IMG/VR virus record: IMGVR_UViG_3300010391_000044
Span: 1-63,756 of that record
Length of the DNA: 63,756 nt
Direction: 5' to 3' (one strand)
From: a virus
Shown here: in pieces, positions 55,804-63,756 of the stretch
Numbering within the stretch: position 1 is the stretch's first letter
Layout: every line of letters starts with the position of its first letter
Program-made: the position numbers and the translations under genes
Notes under the pieces: model-generated
Seen by the model: only the letters and a program-made list of their open reading frames with translations
What the model was told of the DNA's origin: nothing
The model's database searches: none

Positions 55804-56411
55804 TGGTCGCCGGCTACGTGGCCTTCCAACTCAAGCACGTCGAGCTGCCCGCCCTTAACGTGGGCGTTGGGGCGAATCCATCCAATCTCAACGGTCCCGG
55901 CGTTGTGCACCTGGATCTGGATGTGTGGAATGTCCCACGGTTTGTCCAGGGCGACGCGCACGCTCTCCCCTTTCGATCCGGCAGCTTCCGATCCTGTCTG
56001 CTCGGCGATGTCCTGGAGCATGTCCTCGATCCTGTCCAGGTCCTCCGAGAATGCGGCCGTGTAGCAAGGAAAGTCGTCTGCACCGTGTTCGAGGAGTGGC
56101 GGATCGGGCCTCCTGGGCGCCATCTCGAAGCCGGGCACGCCCTCTACGCGCCAGTGGAATCACACTATCAGCCCTTCCGGGACTCGGGTCAGTGCCAGGT
56201 GCGCTATTCGGAGGAGCAGCTCTCACACTCCCCGCACATCTGGGCTTTCACCCTGCCGATGTTGCAGGACATGATCTCGCAGGCCGGATTGCGTATCCTC
56301 GCGCTAGAGACCGATTGCCCGGGTGTGCACGAGGGACATCCGATGAATAACTGGCTCTTTGTCCTCACGAGGGATCCATGGGCTCACCGACCCCAACCGT
56401 CAGCGTCCTGA
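55803..56411 (+). CDS. Class I SAM methyltransferase
   Basis: 202 aa. ALNVGVGANPSNLNGPG (motif I), VHLDLDVWNVPRFVQGDAHA, LPFRSGSF, CLLGDVLEHVLDPVQVLREC (post-motif), as in Methyltransf_11. Substrate unknown; a sugar methyl or carboxyl is plausible by context. Confidence 0.8.
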   Translation: MVAGYVAFQLKHVELPALNVGVGANPSNLNGPGVVHLDLDVWNVPRFVQGDAHALPFRSGSFRSCLLGDVLEHVLDPVQVLRECGRVARKVVCTVFEEWRIGPPGRHLEAGHALYAPVESHYQPFRDSGQCQVRYSEEQLSHSPHIWAFTLPMLQDMISQAGLRILALETDCPGVHEGHPMNNWLFVLTRDPWAHRPQPSAS

Positions 56412-58063
56412 CCTGCGCCTTCAGACCGGGAGGTTTGGACATCACCCTGGCCGGCATGCGGGACCAGACCTTCGCCGAGCCGTTCGAGCTGATCATCGTG
56501 GACCGGCGCTACGAGTTTCGCCACACGCGCGTCCTAGCCGTGGCCAATCAGTACGACGTGCCATGCATCCACGTGCCGGAGTACCGCCGCAACGGCAAAT
56601 GGGCCTGTATCGGCAGTGCCTGGAACACAGCCATGGCACTTGCGCGGGGCGAGGTACTGATCTTTTTGCAGGACTACGCCTACGCGCCGCCGGGGTGGAT
56701 CGAGGCTCACGTACACTGGCACACACAGCACTCCTGGCGCTACATCGTGGGGCCGTACACCTACCTCGGGCTCCCGCCCCTGGCCCTCAAGCCTCCGTAC
56801 ACGACCGAAGGGTTCGACTTCTCCGGGGATCGGCTCCATTGCACCGAGCAGGGCCTCGTCCTCCAAGGCAAGGTCCTCGACGAAATGTATGCGTTCCAAG
56901 CGGGTCCTTTCCAGCCGGCGTGGCTGCCGGATCTGCCCCGGCTCGATGCCCCGCAGGATCCCCGGAGCCATGCCGACGGGGCGGAGATTCCGGATACCCA
57001 CATCCACATCAAAAATGAATCTATTCGCCGTGAGGTCGCCTACCGGCTGAACGGACTCGACGAGCGGCTCGACCGCGGCAAGGGGCCGTTGGACCTCGAC
57101 TGGGGCCTGCGTCTCAGCTCCATCGGCGCGAAGATCCTCTGGGACCCTGCGACGCACACGCCGGTCATCAATAGCCGTATGATTGTTCCGACCATGCCCT
57201 GGGGGACCATGGACGAGCGTCTGGAGGGTCGGTGGTCCTGGCAAGACGGACTTGCCTACAATGCCCGCCGCCGCGCCGAATGCGCCCACGAGGCGCCCGA
57301 AGCGAAGAATCCGGCCCGGCTGCGCACGCTTTCCCTGGCCTTGGAGGAATGGCGGAACGACCCGCCGATTAACGTCGCTCACCTGGAGGTCCCGGATGCC
57401 CTCTACTGGGGACCGACCGTGATCTGGCCGGATACGCCATACCATCCTGCGCGACAGGCAAGCATTCCAGCACCGGCGCCTGGTCCGCCGGCAGACGAGA
57501 CAGCCCGGATCCTGGCCCCGTGGCAATCGAAGGGAGATCCGCCTCCACCGGGAGGATTCGGGCCTATGTGCCGCGTCTGTGGAATATCCAGTTGGGTGGA
57601 AATCGCTGGGGGCCGTGCCGCCGACACGTATCACCCGAACGTAGACCAAATCGCCGACCCGAATGTGGATATCGTCGTGGATCTGGAAGGCGGCAAACTC
57701 CCACTCCACGATGGACACGCGGAGCGGGTGAAAGCGATACATGCCCTTCAGCATCTCAGTCGGGATGGCGCCCGGGCGATCCTGCGAGAGGCCTACCGCG
57801 TCCTCATCCCTGGTGGCAGCCTCTACATTATGATCGGTGACGGGGACTTTCTGATCGAGCGGCTGAAGGAGGACGGGTTCGTGGAGGCGTGGATCAGTTG
57901 CCTCTATCACGGACCAGACGTATCCGATCAAGGTCATCATCGGTGGATATACACTTTCGACACCATGAAGGCGGAGCTGGAGGTCGCAGGTTTCACGGAC
58001 GTGGAGCACAGGGGCTGGTACAATAATTGGGAAATCAAGATGGAATGCCGAAAGCCATTCTAG
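56378..58063 (+). CDS. GT2 glycosyltransferase fused to a methyltransferase
   Basis: 561 aa. Residues 1-260: GT2 (VSVLTCAFRPGGLDITLAGM, FELIIVDRRY, VLIFLQDYAYAPPGWIEAHV). About 400-560: methyltransferase-like with zinc-type CRVCG, then DIVVDLEGGKLPLHDGHAER, HALQHLSRDGARAILREAYR, VLIPGGSLYIMIGD. The middle is linker-rich (PAPAPGPPADE). Second transferase-plus-methyltransferase fusion in this island, suggesting addition of a methylated sugar. Confidence 0.82.
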   Translation: MGSPTPTVSVLTCAFRPGGLDITLAGMRDQTFAEPFELIIVDRRYEFRHTRVLAVANQYDVPCIHVPEYRRNGKWACIGSAWNTAMALARGEVLIFLQDYAYAPPGWIEAHVHWHTQHSWRYIVGPYTYLGLPPLALKPPYTTEGFDFSGDRLHCTEQGLVLQGKVLDEMYAFQAGPFQPAWLPDLPRLDAPQDPRSHADGAEIPDTHIHIKNESIRREVAYRLNGLDERLDRGKGPLDLDWGLRLSSIGAKILWDPATHTPVINSRMIVPTMPWGTMDERLEGRWSWQDGLAYNARRRAECAHEAPEAKNPARLRTLSLALEEWRNDPPINVAHLEVPDALYWGPTVIWPDTPYHPARQASIPAPAPGPPADETARILAPWQSKGDPPPPGGFGPMCRVCGISSWVEIAGGRAADTYHPNVDQIADPNVDIVVDLEGGKLPLHDGHAERVKAIHALQHLSRDGARAILREAYRVLIPGGSLYIMIGDGDFLIERLKEDGFVEAWISCLYHGPDVSDQGHHRWIYTFDTMKAELEVAGFTDVEHRGWYNNWEIKMECRKPF

Positions 58064-58083
58064 TACAAGTCTGAGGAGCCATC

Positions 58084-59277
58084 ATGGCCAATCTCGCCGT
58101 CTTGGGAATTGGGAAGGTTGGGCTTCCTCTCGCCTGCCATTTTGCGTCCATCGGCCACACCATCGTCGGGGTGGATACCAATCCTAAAGTCATCGAGCTG
58201 CTCCACGCCGGAGGAGAGCCACTCCCCTGGGAGCCAGGGACGAGTCAAGCTGACCGGCTGGGTATCGTCTTCACCACGGAGTTACGCCTCGCCCTCGATG
58301 GCGCCGATGCCGCGGTCATCATCGTCCCGACGCCACAGATGGGGGACCGGCTCGACGATAGCGTGGTGGAGAAAGCGGTGCGGGAGGTCTGGACGCATGA
58401 TCGGGATCTCCGCATCTGCGTGGCGTCCACCTTGGATCCTCGAAGTCGGTGGCTCCTGCACAACCTTCGGGCCGTCTATACCCCCGTGATGATTCGCCTG
58501 GGCCATGTCCGCGAGGACCTGCGAGACGCGAGACTCTTCCTGCTCGGCGTGTACGGCGGACGGGACCTGGTCCAATGGGCACGCGATCTGTGGTATCCGT
58601 CCGGACTTCCTGAGAGCGTGCACGAGGTGAACTCTGGTCCAACGACGATTGCCGTGGCCAAGCTGGCTATCAACGCCACCTTGTCCTCGCGCATCGCCTG
58701 GGCGAATGATGTGGCGGAGCGGGCGAGGAGTTTCGGGGCGGACCCCGCAGTCGTCCTGGAGACAGTCGGACTTGATCCCCGGATTGGCAACGCCTATCTG
58801 CGCGCCGGCTGGGGACCGGCCGGCCCCTGCATCCCGAGAGATATGGACATCTGGTGCTCGGTCAAGGGCCTCGGGCTGGCCGAGATCATGCTGGCCACGC
58901 ACCGCGTCTCGAATCGGCAGATCCTCGACCGCGTCGAGCAGTTCGTGCGCGCCCTGGCCATTGGCGCGCCCAAGGTCCTCATCCTCGGCGCGACCTACAA
59001 CCCGGGGGCGATGGATGTGACCGAGTCGCTCGGGCTGGCGGTCTTTCGCGTCGCAATCGCCAGGGGATGGCAGCCGCACCTCATGGACCCAGCCCTCCTG
59101 CACTTCGGGGAAAGCCTGCTCCAGGAAATTGGGGCCATGCGCTCCGATCACCGCTACGCCCAAGAGTACGTGACCGAATGGGCCGATGCAGTTATCCTGG
59201 CCACCCACTGGCCGGAGTTCCGCGCCCTCGATTTCGGCTCGAAACCCTTCCTCGATCTCACCTGGGAGCAGGGATAG
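58084..59277 (+). CDS. UDP-glucose/GDP-mannose 6-dehydrogenase family protein
   Basis: 397 aa. N-terminal NAD fold (LAVLGIGKVGLPLACHFASI, GVDTNPKVIELL), central VAKLAINATLSSRIAWANDV (catalytic Lys region), GPAGPCIPRDMDIW (catalytic Cys) and C-terminal LILGATYNPGAMDVTESLGL. It oxidises the C6 of a nucleotide sugar to a uronic acid, a donor for the neighbouring glycosyltransferases. Active residues are kept. ATG after GAGGAGCCATC. Confidence 0.88.
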   Translation: MANLAVLGIGKVGLPLACHFASIGHTIVGVDTNPKVIELLHAGGEPLPWEPGTSQADRLGIVFTTELRLALDGADAAVIIVPTPQMGDRLDDSVVEKAVREVWTHDRDLRICVASTLDPRSRWLLHNLRAVYTPVMIRLGHVREDLRDARLFLLGVYGGRDLVQWARDLWYPSGLPESVHEVNSGPTTIAVAKLAINATLSSRIAWANDVAERARSFGADPAVVLETVGLDPRIGNAYLRAGWGPAGPCIPRDMDIWCSVKGLGLAEIMLATHRVSNRQILDRVEQFVRALAIGAPKVLILGATYNPGAMDVTESLGLAVFRVAIARGWQPHLMDPALLHFGESLLQEIGAMRSDHRYAQEYVTEWADAVILATHWPEFRALDFGSKPFLDLTWEQG

Positions 59278-59279
59278 CC

Positions 59280-60296
59280 ATGTGGAAAAACATGAAGGTA
59301 TGCGTTACCGGGGGTGCGAGTTTTATCGGATCCCACCTGGTGGAGGCACTTGTCCAGCGTGGGGCGCAGGTCTTCGTGGCTGACGATCTGAGCAGCGGAA
59401 AGTTCGCCTATATCGAGCCGCTTCTCGCGCAAGGCCTGATCAAGTTCTACCGGGAGGATCTTCGGTGGAAGAAGTTCGCCCAGCATGCCGTGAAGCACCG
59501 GGACATCGTCTTCCATCTTGCCGCCGATCACGGGGGCCGGGGCTACGTGGATCTGCACCAGGCGGCGTGCGCGACCAACCTTGGGCTCGACTCGGCTGTG
59601 CTGCGGGCCTGTCTGGAATCGCATGGGCCGGGGAAGGTCATCTTTGCCAGCAGCGGCTGTGTCTACCCGAATCACCTCCAGACCGATCCGACGAAGGAGC
59701 TGTACCTCACCGAGGACATGGTCGGTCCGCCTTATGACCCAGACGGCGCCTACGGGTGGGCGAAGCTCACGGCCGAGCGAACGCTCCGGTGGTTCCACCA
59801 GGACCACAAGCTGCGCTCGGCCTCCTGCCGGATCTTCACATGCTACGGGCCTCGCGGGAAGGAAGACCACGCCATCATGGCGATGATCGCCCGGGCGTTT
59901 ATCCGTCAGATCCCCTTCGAGATCTGGGGGGACGGAAGCCAGATCCGCAACTGGACCTATGTTTCCGATATCGTGAATGGACTGCTCCTGGCGGCGGAGA
60001 AGATCGACGACGGCACGGCGGTAAATCTCGGGACGATGGAACGGACGACGGTCCTCCAAGCCGCGGCACGGGTCTGCACCCTCCTCGGCCACCAGACCGG
60101 GATCTACGCCCGCCCCGACATGCCGACGGGCCCGCTGAACCGCGTGGCGGATAACACCCTGGCCTCCCGGCTCCTCGACTGGAGGCCCGCTGTGGCCTTC
60201 CAGGATGGCCTCCGGACGACGATTGAGTGGTACGTCGAGCATCATCGGCAAGACGACGTCCGGCAGCGTCTGGACCGTGCCCTAACCGAGCGGTAA
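59280..60296 (+). CDS. NAD-dependent epimerase/dehydratase (extended SDR)
   Basis: 338 aa from ATG 59280. CVTGGASFIGSHLVEALVQR (Rossmann), FHLAADHGGRGYVDL, FASSGCVYPNHLQ and the catalytic YGWAK (Tyr and Lys); IWGDGSQIRNWTYVSDIVNG and VNLGTMERTTVLQAA are typical of sugar epimerases and dehydratases. It acts on a nucleotide sugar, probably after the dehydrogenase. Confidence 0.88.
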   Translation: MWKNMKVCVTGGASFIGSHLVEALVQRGAQVFVADDLSSGKFAYIEPLLAQGLIKFYREDLRWKKFAQHAVKHRDIVFHLAADHGGRGYVDLHQAACATNLGLDSAVLRACLESHGPGKVIFASSGCVYPNHLQTDPTKELYLTEDMVGPPYDPDGAYGWAKLTAERTLRWFHQDHKLRSASCRIFTCYGPRGKEDHAIMAMIARAFIRQIPFEIWGDGSQIRNWTYVSDIVNGLLLAAEKIDDGTAVNLGTMERTTVLQAAARVCTLLGHQTGIYARPDMPTGPLNRVADNTLASRLLDWRPAVAFQDGLRTTIEWYVEHHRQDDVRQRLDRALTER

Positions 60297-60325
60297 GCCT
60301 CGAATTCCTCTGCCATCCTCCCTCT

Positions 60326-60436
60326 ATGGCGAAGCGGAGCCCTGACGATACAATATCCCCCAAACGTCTGATACCAGTGGGGGACTTGTATGCGCGTCTG
60401 CTTCATCATTCCACCAAGTCCTTTTCTGCTCAATGA
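60326..60436 (+). CDS. Possible 36-residue peptide MAKRSPDDTIS...
   Basis: ATG 60326, sharing MAK-x2-PDDTIS and DNA CCTGACGATACAATA with 38340. Overlaps the next gene by 47 bases. May be a mini-gene or a regulatory relic. Confidence 0.35.
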   Translation: MAKRSPDDTISPKRLIPVGDLYARLLHHSTKSFSAQ

Positions 60437-61721
60437 CAAGAGTCTTCCCTGGCTTGGCCCCCTCTGGGTCGCCGCCTGCCTGCGCCAGCGCGGGCATACG
60501 GTCAGCGTCCTCGATCTCGCTGGCAATCCCGACTACCTCCAATTCGCCGCCATGCACGCCGAATCCGTGGGTGCCGACGTGTACGGGCTCACGGCCACGG
60601 CCCCAGACTACCCTTTGGCGAGGAAAATCCTCCGGTCGATCCGGCTGATGCGGCCCAAGGCCCGCGTCATCCTCGGGGGTGCCCACGCCACAACCAGCCC
60701 AGCGTCCTGCCTCCAAGACGAGTGGGACGCGGTGGTCGCCGGGGACGGGTTCTTCGCCGGGGAACGGGCACTGACGGAGAACGGCCTCATCTCGGCCTCG
60801 AAGCGGGGCGAGATCGTCGAGGACATTGATTCACTCCCGTTCCCGGCTCGTGACCTCGTCGATCTCGACTCCTATCACTTCCAGATCTGCGGGGAACGCT
60901 TCACCTCGGTGATGACCGCCTTCGGCTGCCCCATGGGGTGCACCTTCTGTTGCGGCCGGGACTTGTACGTGTACCGGAAGCTCCGGGCCATGACCCCGAA
61001 GCGGGTCCTGGCGGAGTGGGACACCATTCGGGCCGATTACCCGCAGTTCCGGGGGATCATGGACTACTCGGACGAGTGGAATATCCCGGCAGCCCGGGCG
61101 ATCGAGCTGGCCGAGGCGATCGCTGCACACCCCACGAAGTGGATGATCCGCTGCTTCATCAAGGCGGAGCACTTCACGCCTGACGTGGCCTCCGCCATGG
61201 CCCGGGCGGGGGTCGTCGAGGTCCTCACCGGGGTCGAGAGCGGTTCCGATCGGATCCTCAAGGTGATCAAGAAGAATACCTCCTGGGAGATCAATGGGCG
61301 GGCCCGGCTCCTGGCGAAGGCCCACGGGATCCGGTTCAAAGCTGCGACGATGGTCGGGCACCCGACCGAAACGCGGGAAGATGCGCTCCTGACGAAGGAC
61401 TGGTTGCTGACCTTCCAGCCAGACGAATTCGACGTGACCGTGTTCCAGCCGATGCTGGGCAGTCCGATTGCCGATCGGCCGGATCGGGAAGGGCGGGGAC
61501 TCTTCTTCGACACGCCCGACGGGAATGTGCGGCCCTATAAGACCATCCCCGGGCAGTACGAGGCGAGCGTCCGCACCGAGACGCTGAGCGGCGCCGATTT
61601 GCTGGCCCTCAGGGACGAGATCGACCGCGACGTGCGGGAGGCCTTGGGGCTTGCCCCGTTGGTCGGTCCGAATCTCTACGAGGCCTCCATGGGCCAGCGG
61701 CCCGTGCTGTCCAGCCTCTAA
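60390..61721 (+). CDS. B12-binding-type radical SAM enzyme
   Basis: 443 aa. N-terminal cobalamin-type domain (RVCFIIPPSPFLLNDKSL, VYGLTATAPDYPLARKILRS, RVILGGAHATTSP) followed by the radical SAM core FGCPMGCTFCCGRDLYVYRK (C-x3-C-x2-C), LTGVESGSDRILKVIKKNT and MVGHPTETREDALLTKDW. C-terminal tail ends LYEASMGQRPVLSSL. Second such enzyme in the island; about 170 residues shorter than the other. Confidence 0.86.
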   Translation: MRVCFIIPPSPFLLNDKSLPWLGPLWVAACLRQRGHTVSVLDLAGNPDYLQFAAMHAESVGADVYGLTATAPDYPLARKILRSIRLMRPKARVILGGAHATTSPASCLQDEWDAVVAGDGFFAGERALTENGLISASKRGEIVEDIDSLPFPARDLVDLDSYHFQICGERFTSVMTAFGCPMGCTFCCGRDLYVYRKLRAMTPKRVLAEWDTIRADYPQFRGIMDYSDEWNIPAARAIELAEAIAAHPTKWMIRCFIKAEHFTPDVASAMARAGVVEVLTGVESGSDRILKVIKKNTSWEINGRARLLAKAHGIRFKAATMVGHPTETREDALLTKDWLLTFQPDEFDVTVFQPMLGSPIADRPDREGRGLFFDTPDGNVRPYKTIPGQYEASVRTETLSGADLLALRDEIDRDVREALGLAPLVGPNLYEASMGQRPVLSSL

Positions 61722-61737
61722 CTGACAGGAGTCACCG

Positions 61738-62052
61738 ATGTCTATGCAGATCAGTGTCGCCGGCAACTTCGCGATCTTCGACCACGAGACGATCACGGTG
61801 AGCAGCACCTCGATTGGCGCCACGGCCTCGAAGATCAATCCCGGTGGTGGTGGCAATGCTTATTACGCGCTCTTCACCGTGGAGACCGTCGATGTCCGCT
61901 TCTGGCTGGATGGGACCGCGCCGACATCGACCGTGGGAACCAAACTGTCCGTCGGGCAGAACCTGGAGATCCACGGGAAGGAAAACATCGCGAACGTCCG
62001 GTTCATCTCCACGGGGGCGGACGCGACGCTGCAGGCGAACTACGGGCGGTAG
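61738..62052 (+). CDS. Small virion-type beta protein
   Basis: 104 aa. Ser/Thr/Gly-rich strands (SVAGNFAIFDHETITVSSTS, GKENIANVRFISTGADATLQ). Typical of tail-tip or fibre-module small proteins. ATG after GACAGGAGTCACCG. Confidence 0.6.
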   Translation: MSMQISVAGNFAIFDHETITVSSTSIGATASKINPGGGGNAYYALFTVETVDVRFWLDGTAPTSTVGTKLSVGQNLEIHGKENIANVRFISTGADATLQANYGR

Positions 62053-62060
62053 GAGTCTAC

Positions 62061-62219
62061 ATGGCAGCACTCGGCTGGCAGCTCAATCTGGGATTCGCAG
62101 CATCTGACGCGGGAGGGCCGGCGACGCGGTTTGGTGACCTGCTCCTGCTGGGCGTCGGCCGATGTTGGTGGTGGCTGGCCCCTCTGGCCTGGTTGATGAC
62201 GGGAAGCTGTCGATTCTAG
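62061..62219 (+). CDS. 52-residue hydrophobic protein
   Basis: ATG 62061 (GTAGGAGTCTAC upstream). LGWQLNLGFAASDAGGPATR, then LLLLGVGRCWWWLAPLAWLM. Possibly membrane-associated. No family recognised. Confidence 0.5.
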   Translation: MAALGWQLNLGFAASDAGGPATRFGDLLLLGVGRCWWWLAPLAWLMTGSCRF

Positions 62220-62230
62220 GAGGACGGAAG

Positions 62231-63756
62231 ATGATGCTTGCGCCATGGAATAGGCCAGGCCTGACCAACGTCCAGCGATATCTCCTGCTGCGATCCTTCG
62301 GGCTGTCCTTCGCCGGGGGCGTGGACAATATCACCCTAAATGCTGGCGCGGGGGGGAGCACGCTCGGTACCGATGACATTGGGGGTACCCATTATCAACT
62401 GATTAAGCTCGGCTACGGCGCCCTCGATACCTTCACCATTGTCACCGGCTCCGTTGGCCTCCCCACCGATCCGCTCGATCGGGCCGCCCGGGACATGGGC
62501 AAGATCGACATCGCGTCCCTCGATCAGTACACGCCGGTCGATATCGATTCAGGTGGCGGGACGGTCAATGCGATTCCCGTGACCCTTGGTGTCTCGGCGG
62601 CTGGCGGTGCGTTCATTGGCGGGGACGTTACCAATGGCCTCGATGTCGATGTCACCCGGGTCCCGACCGACCCCTTTGGAGCGAATGCCGATGCGGCCGC
62701 GATCGCCGGAAGCATTTCGGCGAAGCTCCGATACCTTGCCGGTTCGGGGATCGCTGGGGCGACGATGCTACCCGCTGGCACGAATAATATCGGTGATGTG
62801 GATGTCCTCACGGTGCCCACTGATCCTTTTGGTGCCAATGCCGATGCCGCAGCCGTCGCGGGCAGCATCTCTGCGAAGTTACGCTGGCTTACGGCGATCG
62901 GAATCGCCGTCGCGACACAACTGCCTGCGGGGACGAATAATATCGGCGATGTGGACGTGCTGACCGTCCCGGCGGACCCGTTTGGCGCGAACGCAGATGC
63001 TCAAGCTGTGGCCGGAAGCATCTCGGCCAAACTCCGCTGGCTCGCCAGTACCGGCGTCGCCGTGGCCACGTCACTGCCAGCCGGCGTGAACAACATTGGG
63101 GACGTGGACGTGCTGACTGTGCCATCGGATCCCTTCGGGGCGAATGCCGATGCGGCCAGTCCGACAGGCAGCCTCTCCGCGAAGCTGCGATGGATCGCCG
63201 GCACCGGCATCGGTGGGGCGACGATGCTACCGACGGGGACGAATAGTATCGGCATCGTGGACACCGAGTTGCCGGCCGCAGGAGCCCTCGCCGACAACAT
63301 GGCGAATCCGACCACCCCGTTGGTTGGTGCCTGCCTGATGCAGTTCGACGGAACGACCTGGGATCGGGTGCGCGCGGCTCCAGCGGATGATTCGGCCTTC
63401 ACGGTGGCCACCGATCTGGTCAGCCCCGTCGGTTTCCTAGTCGATGAAGTCTCCCCCGACAGCGCCGATGAAGGCGATGTTGGCTTGCCCCGCATGACTG
63501 CGGATCGCAAACTCCTTGTCCGAATTGTCGGAGCGACCGACGGGAATCGGCTGCAAATCACTGCCACGGGTGACGCACTGGTCAGTGTCGCGACCTCCCT
63601 GCCCGCCGGGACGAACAACATCGGGGACGTGGATGTTTTGACCGTGCCGGCCGATCCGTTCGGGGCCAATGCGGACGCTGCGAACCCCTTGGGGAGCATC
63701 TCCGCGAAGCTCAGGCATCTCGCCGCCGTAGGCATCGCCATCGCGACCCAGCTCCC
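62231..63756 (+). CDS. Virion protein with 51-residue tandem repeats (runs off the window)
   Basis: At least 508 aa from ATG 62231 (AGGAGGACGGAAG). The N-terminal about 130 residues start MMLAPWNRPGLTNVQRYLLL. Then repeats of NNIGDVDVLTVPxDPFGANA...AGSISAKLR begin at residues about 185, 236, 287 (exact 51-residue spacing), a degenerate start near 134 and half-repeat near 338, and another at 462 after a different domain (FLVDEVSPDSADEGDVGLPR, NRLQITATGD). That domain is common in phage tail/fibre proteins. The gene continues beyond the end of the window with no stop in frame. Confidence 0.8.
   Translation, partial: MMLAPWNRPGLTNVQRYLLLRSFGLSFAGGVDNITLNAGAGGSTLGTDDIGGTHYQLIKLGYGALDTFTIVTGSVGLPTDPLDRAARDMGKIDIASLDQYTPVDIDSGGGTVNAIPVTLGVSAAGGAFIGGDVTNGLDVDVTRVPTDPFGANADAAAIAGSISAKLRYLAGSGIAGATMLPAGTNNIGDVDVLTVPTDPFGANADAAAVAGSISAKLRWLTAIGIAVATQLPAGTNNIGDVDVLTVPADPFGANADAQAVAGSISAKLRWLASTGVAVATSLPAGVNNIGDVDVLTVPSDPFGANADAASPTGSLSAKLRWIAGTGIGGATMLPTGTNSIGIVDTELPAAGALADNMANPTTPLVGACLMQFDGTTWDRVRAAPADDSAFTVATDLVSPVGFLVDEVSPDSADEGDVGLPRMTADRKLLVRIVGATDGNRLQITATGDALVSVATSLPAGTNNIGDVDVLTVPADPFGANADAANPLGSISAKLRHLAAVGIAIATQL
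62783..63756 (+). repeat. 153-bp tandem repeats inside the virion gene
   Basis: Units begin at 62783, 62936 and 63089, with a degenerate unit before (about 62630), a partial one at 63242, and a later unit at 63614. Each encodes a 51-residue module. Copies differ mainly at third codon positions, so they are not a recent duplication. Confidence 0.8.

Noticed and set aside
56534-58009. 491-codon antisense frame over the GT2-methyltransferase gene
   Set aside because: No start signal; the sense frame has recognisable domains.
1-63756. tRNA genes, rRNA, integrase or att sites
   Set aside because: No GTTCRANYC-type T-loops with cloverleaf context, no integrase motifs and no terminal repeats were seen by eye; tRNAscan-SE would settle tRNAs.

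Overview
The window is a stretch of a GC-rich tailed double-stranded DNA phage (or prophage-like element). It encodes a large terminase, portal, scaffold-like protein, major capsid protein and virion proteins, together with a recombination/replication block and many very small genes. No rRNA, tRNA, integrase or CRISPR array was seen. Genes are packed with ATGA/GTGA/CTGA/TTGA overlaps. The host cannot be named from sequence alone; GC-rich codons, Shine-Dalgarno starts and -35/-10-like boxes only suggest a GC-rich bacterium. Both ends of the window cut through genes.

Layout. (1) 1-12.5 kb, plus strand: a band-7 membrane protein, a Cas4/RecB-type nuclease overlapping a putative annealing protein, a run of tiny genes (4.7-7.6 kb) whose junctions carry repeated sequence cassettes, a RecU-like nuclease, two HNH genes, a HerA-like ATPase with two C-terminal winged-helix repeats, and a von Willebrand A protein, closed by a strong terminator. 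(2) 12.5-17.7 kb, minus strand: about 17 small overlapping genes plus an orphan Spo11/TopoVI-A-like protein, all read away from (3) a divergent control region at 17.7-18.1 kb with two promoters, palindromic operator candidates and a leader that can fold as terminator or antiterminator. (4) 18.1-28 kb, plus: a replication initiator/helicase loader carrying tandem hexamers inside the gene, a SNF2-type helicase, and many small zinc-binding proteins, with further regulatory gaps at 19.9, 24.0, 26.5 and 27.4 kb. (5) 28.3-35.8 kb: HNH genes, a Dam-like methyltransferase, a Com-like zinc ribbon and further small genes. (6) 35.8-46.6 kb: terminase, portal, small glycine/proline-rich proteins, scaffold, capsid and decoration-like proteins. 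(7) 46.7-61.7 kb: a glycan/modification island: a GT2-TPR-methyltransferase-GT4 fusion, a ParB-like protein, a GT4, a stand-alone receiver domain, two cobalamin-type radical SAM enzymes, FkbM and class I methyltransferases, a GT2-methyltransferase fusion, a nucleotide-sugar dehydrogenase and an NAD epimerase, interrupted by LAGLIDADG and HNH homing endonucleases. (8) 61.7 kb to the end: virion-type proteins, the last one a long open frame with 51-residue repeats that runs off the window.

How it fits together. The left and central blocks supply DNA recombination and replication, the right block packages DNA and builds the head. The island between capsid and the final virion genes could make and transfer a modified sugar onto the virion or the host surface. 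Eight probable homing endonucleases of three families sit at gene borders, and repeated ribosome-binding-site cassettes at the junctions of the smallest genes suggest that this genome gains, loses and shuffles small genes.
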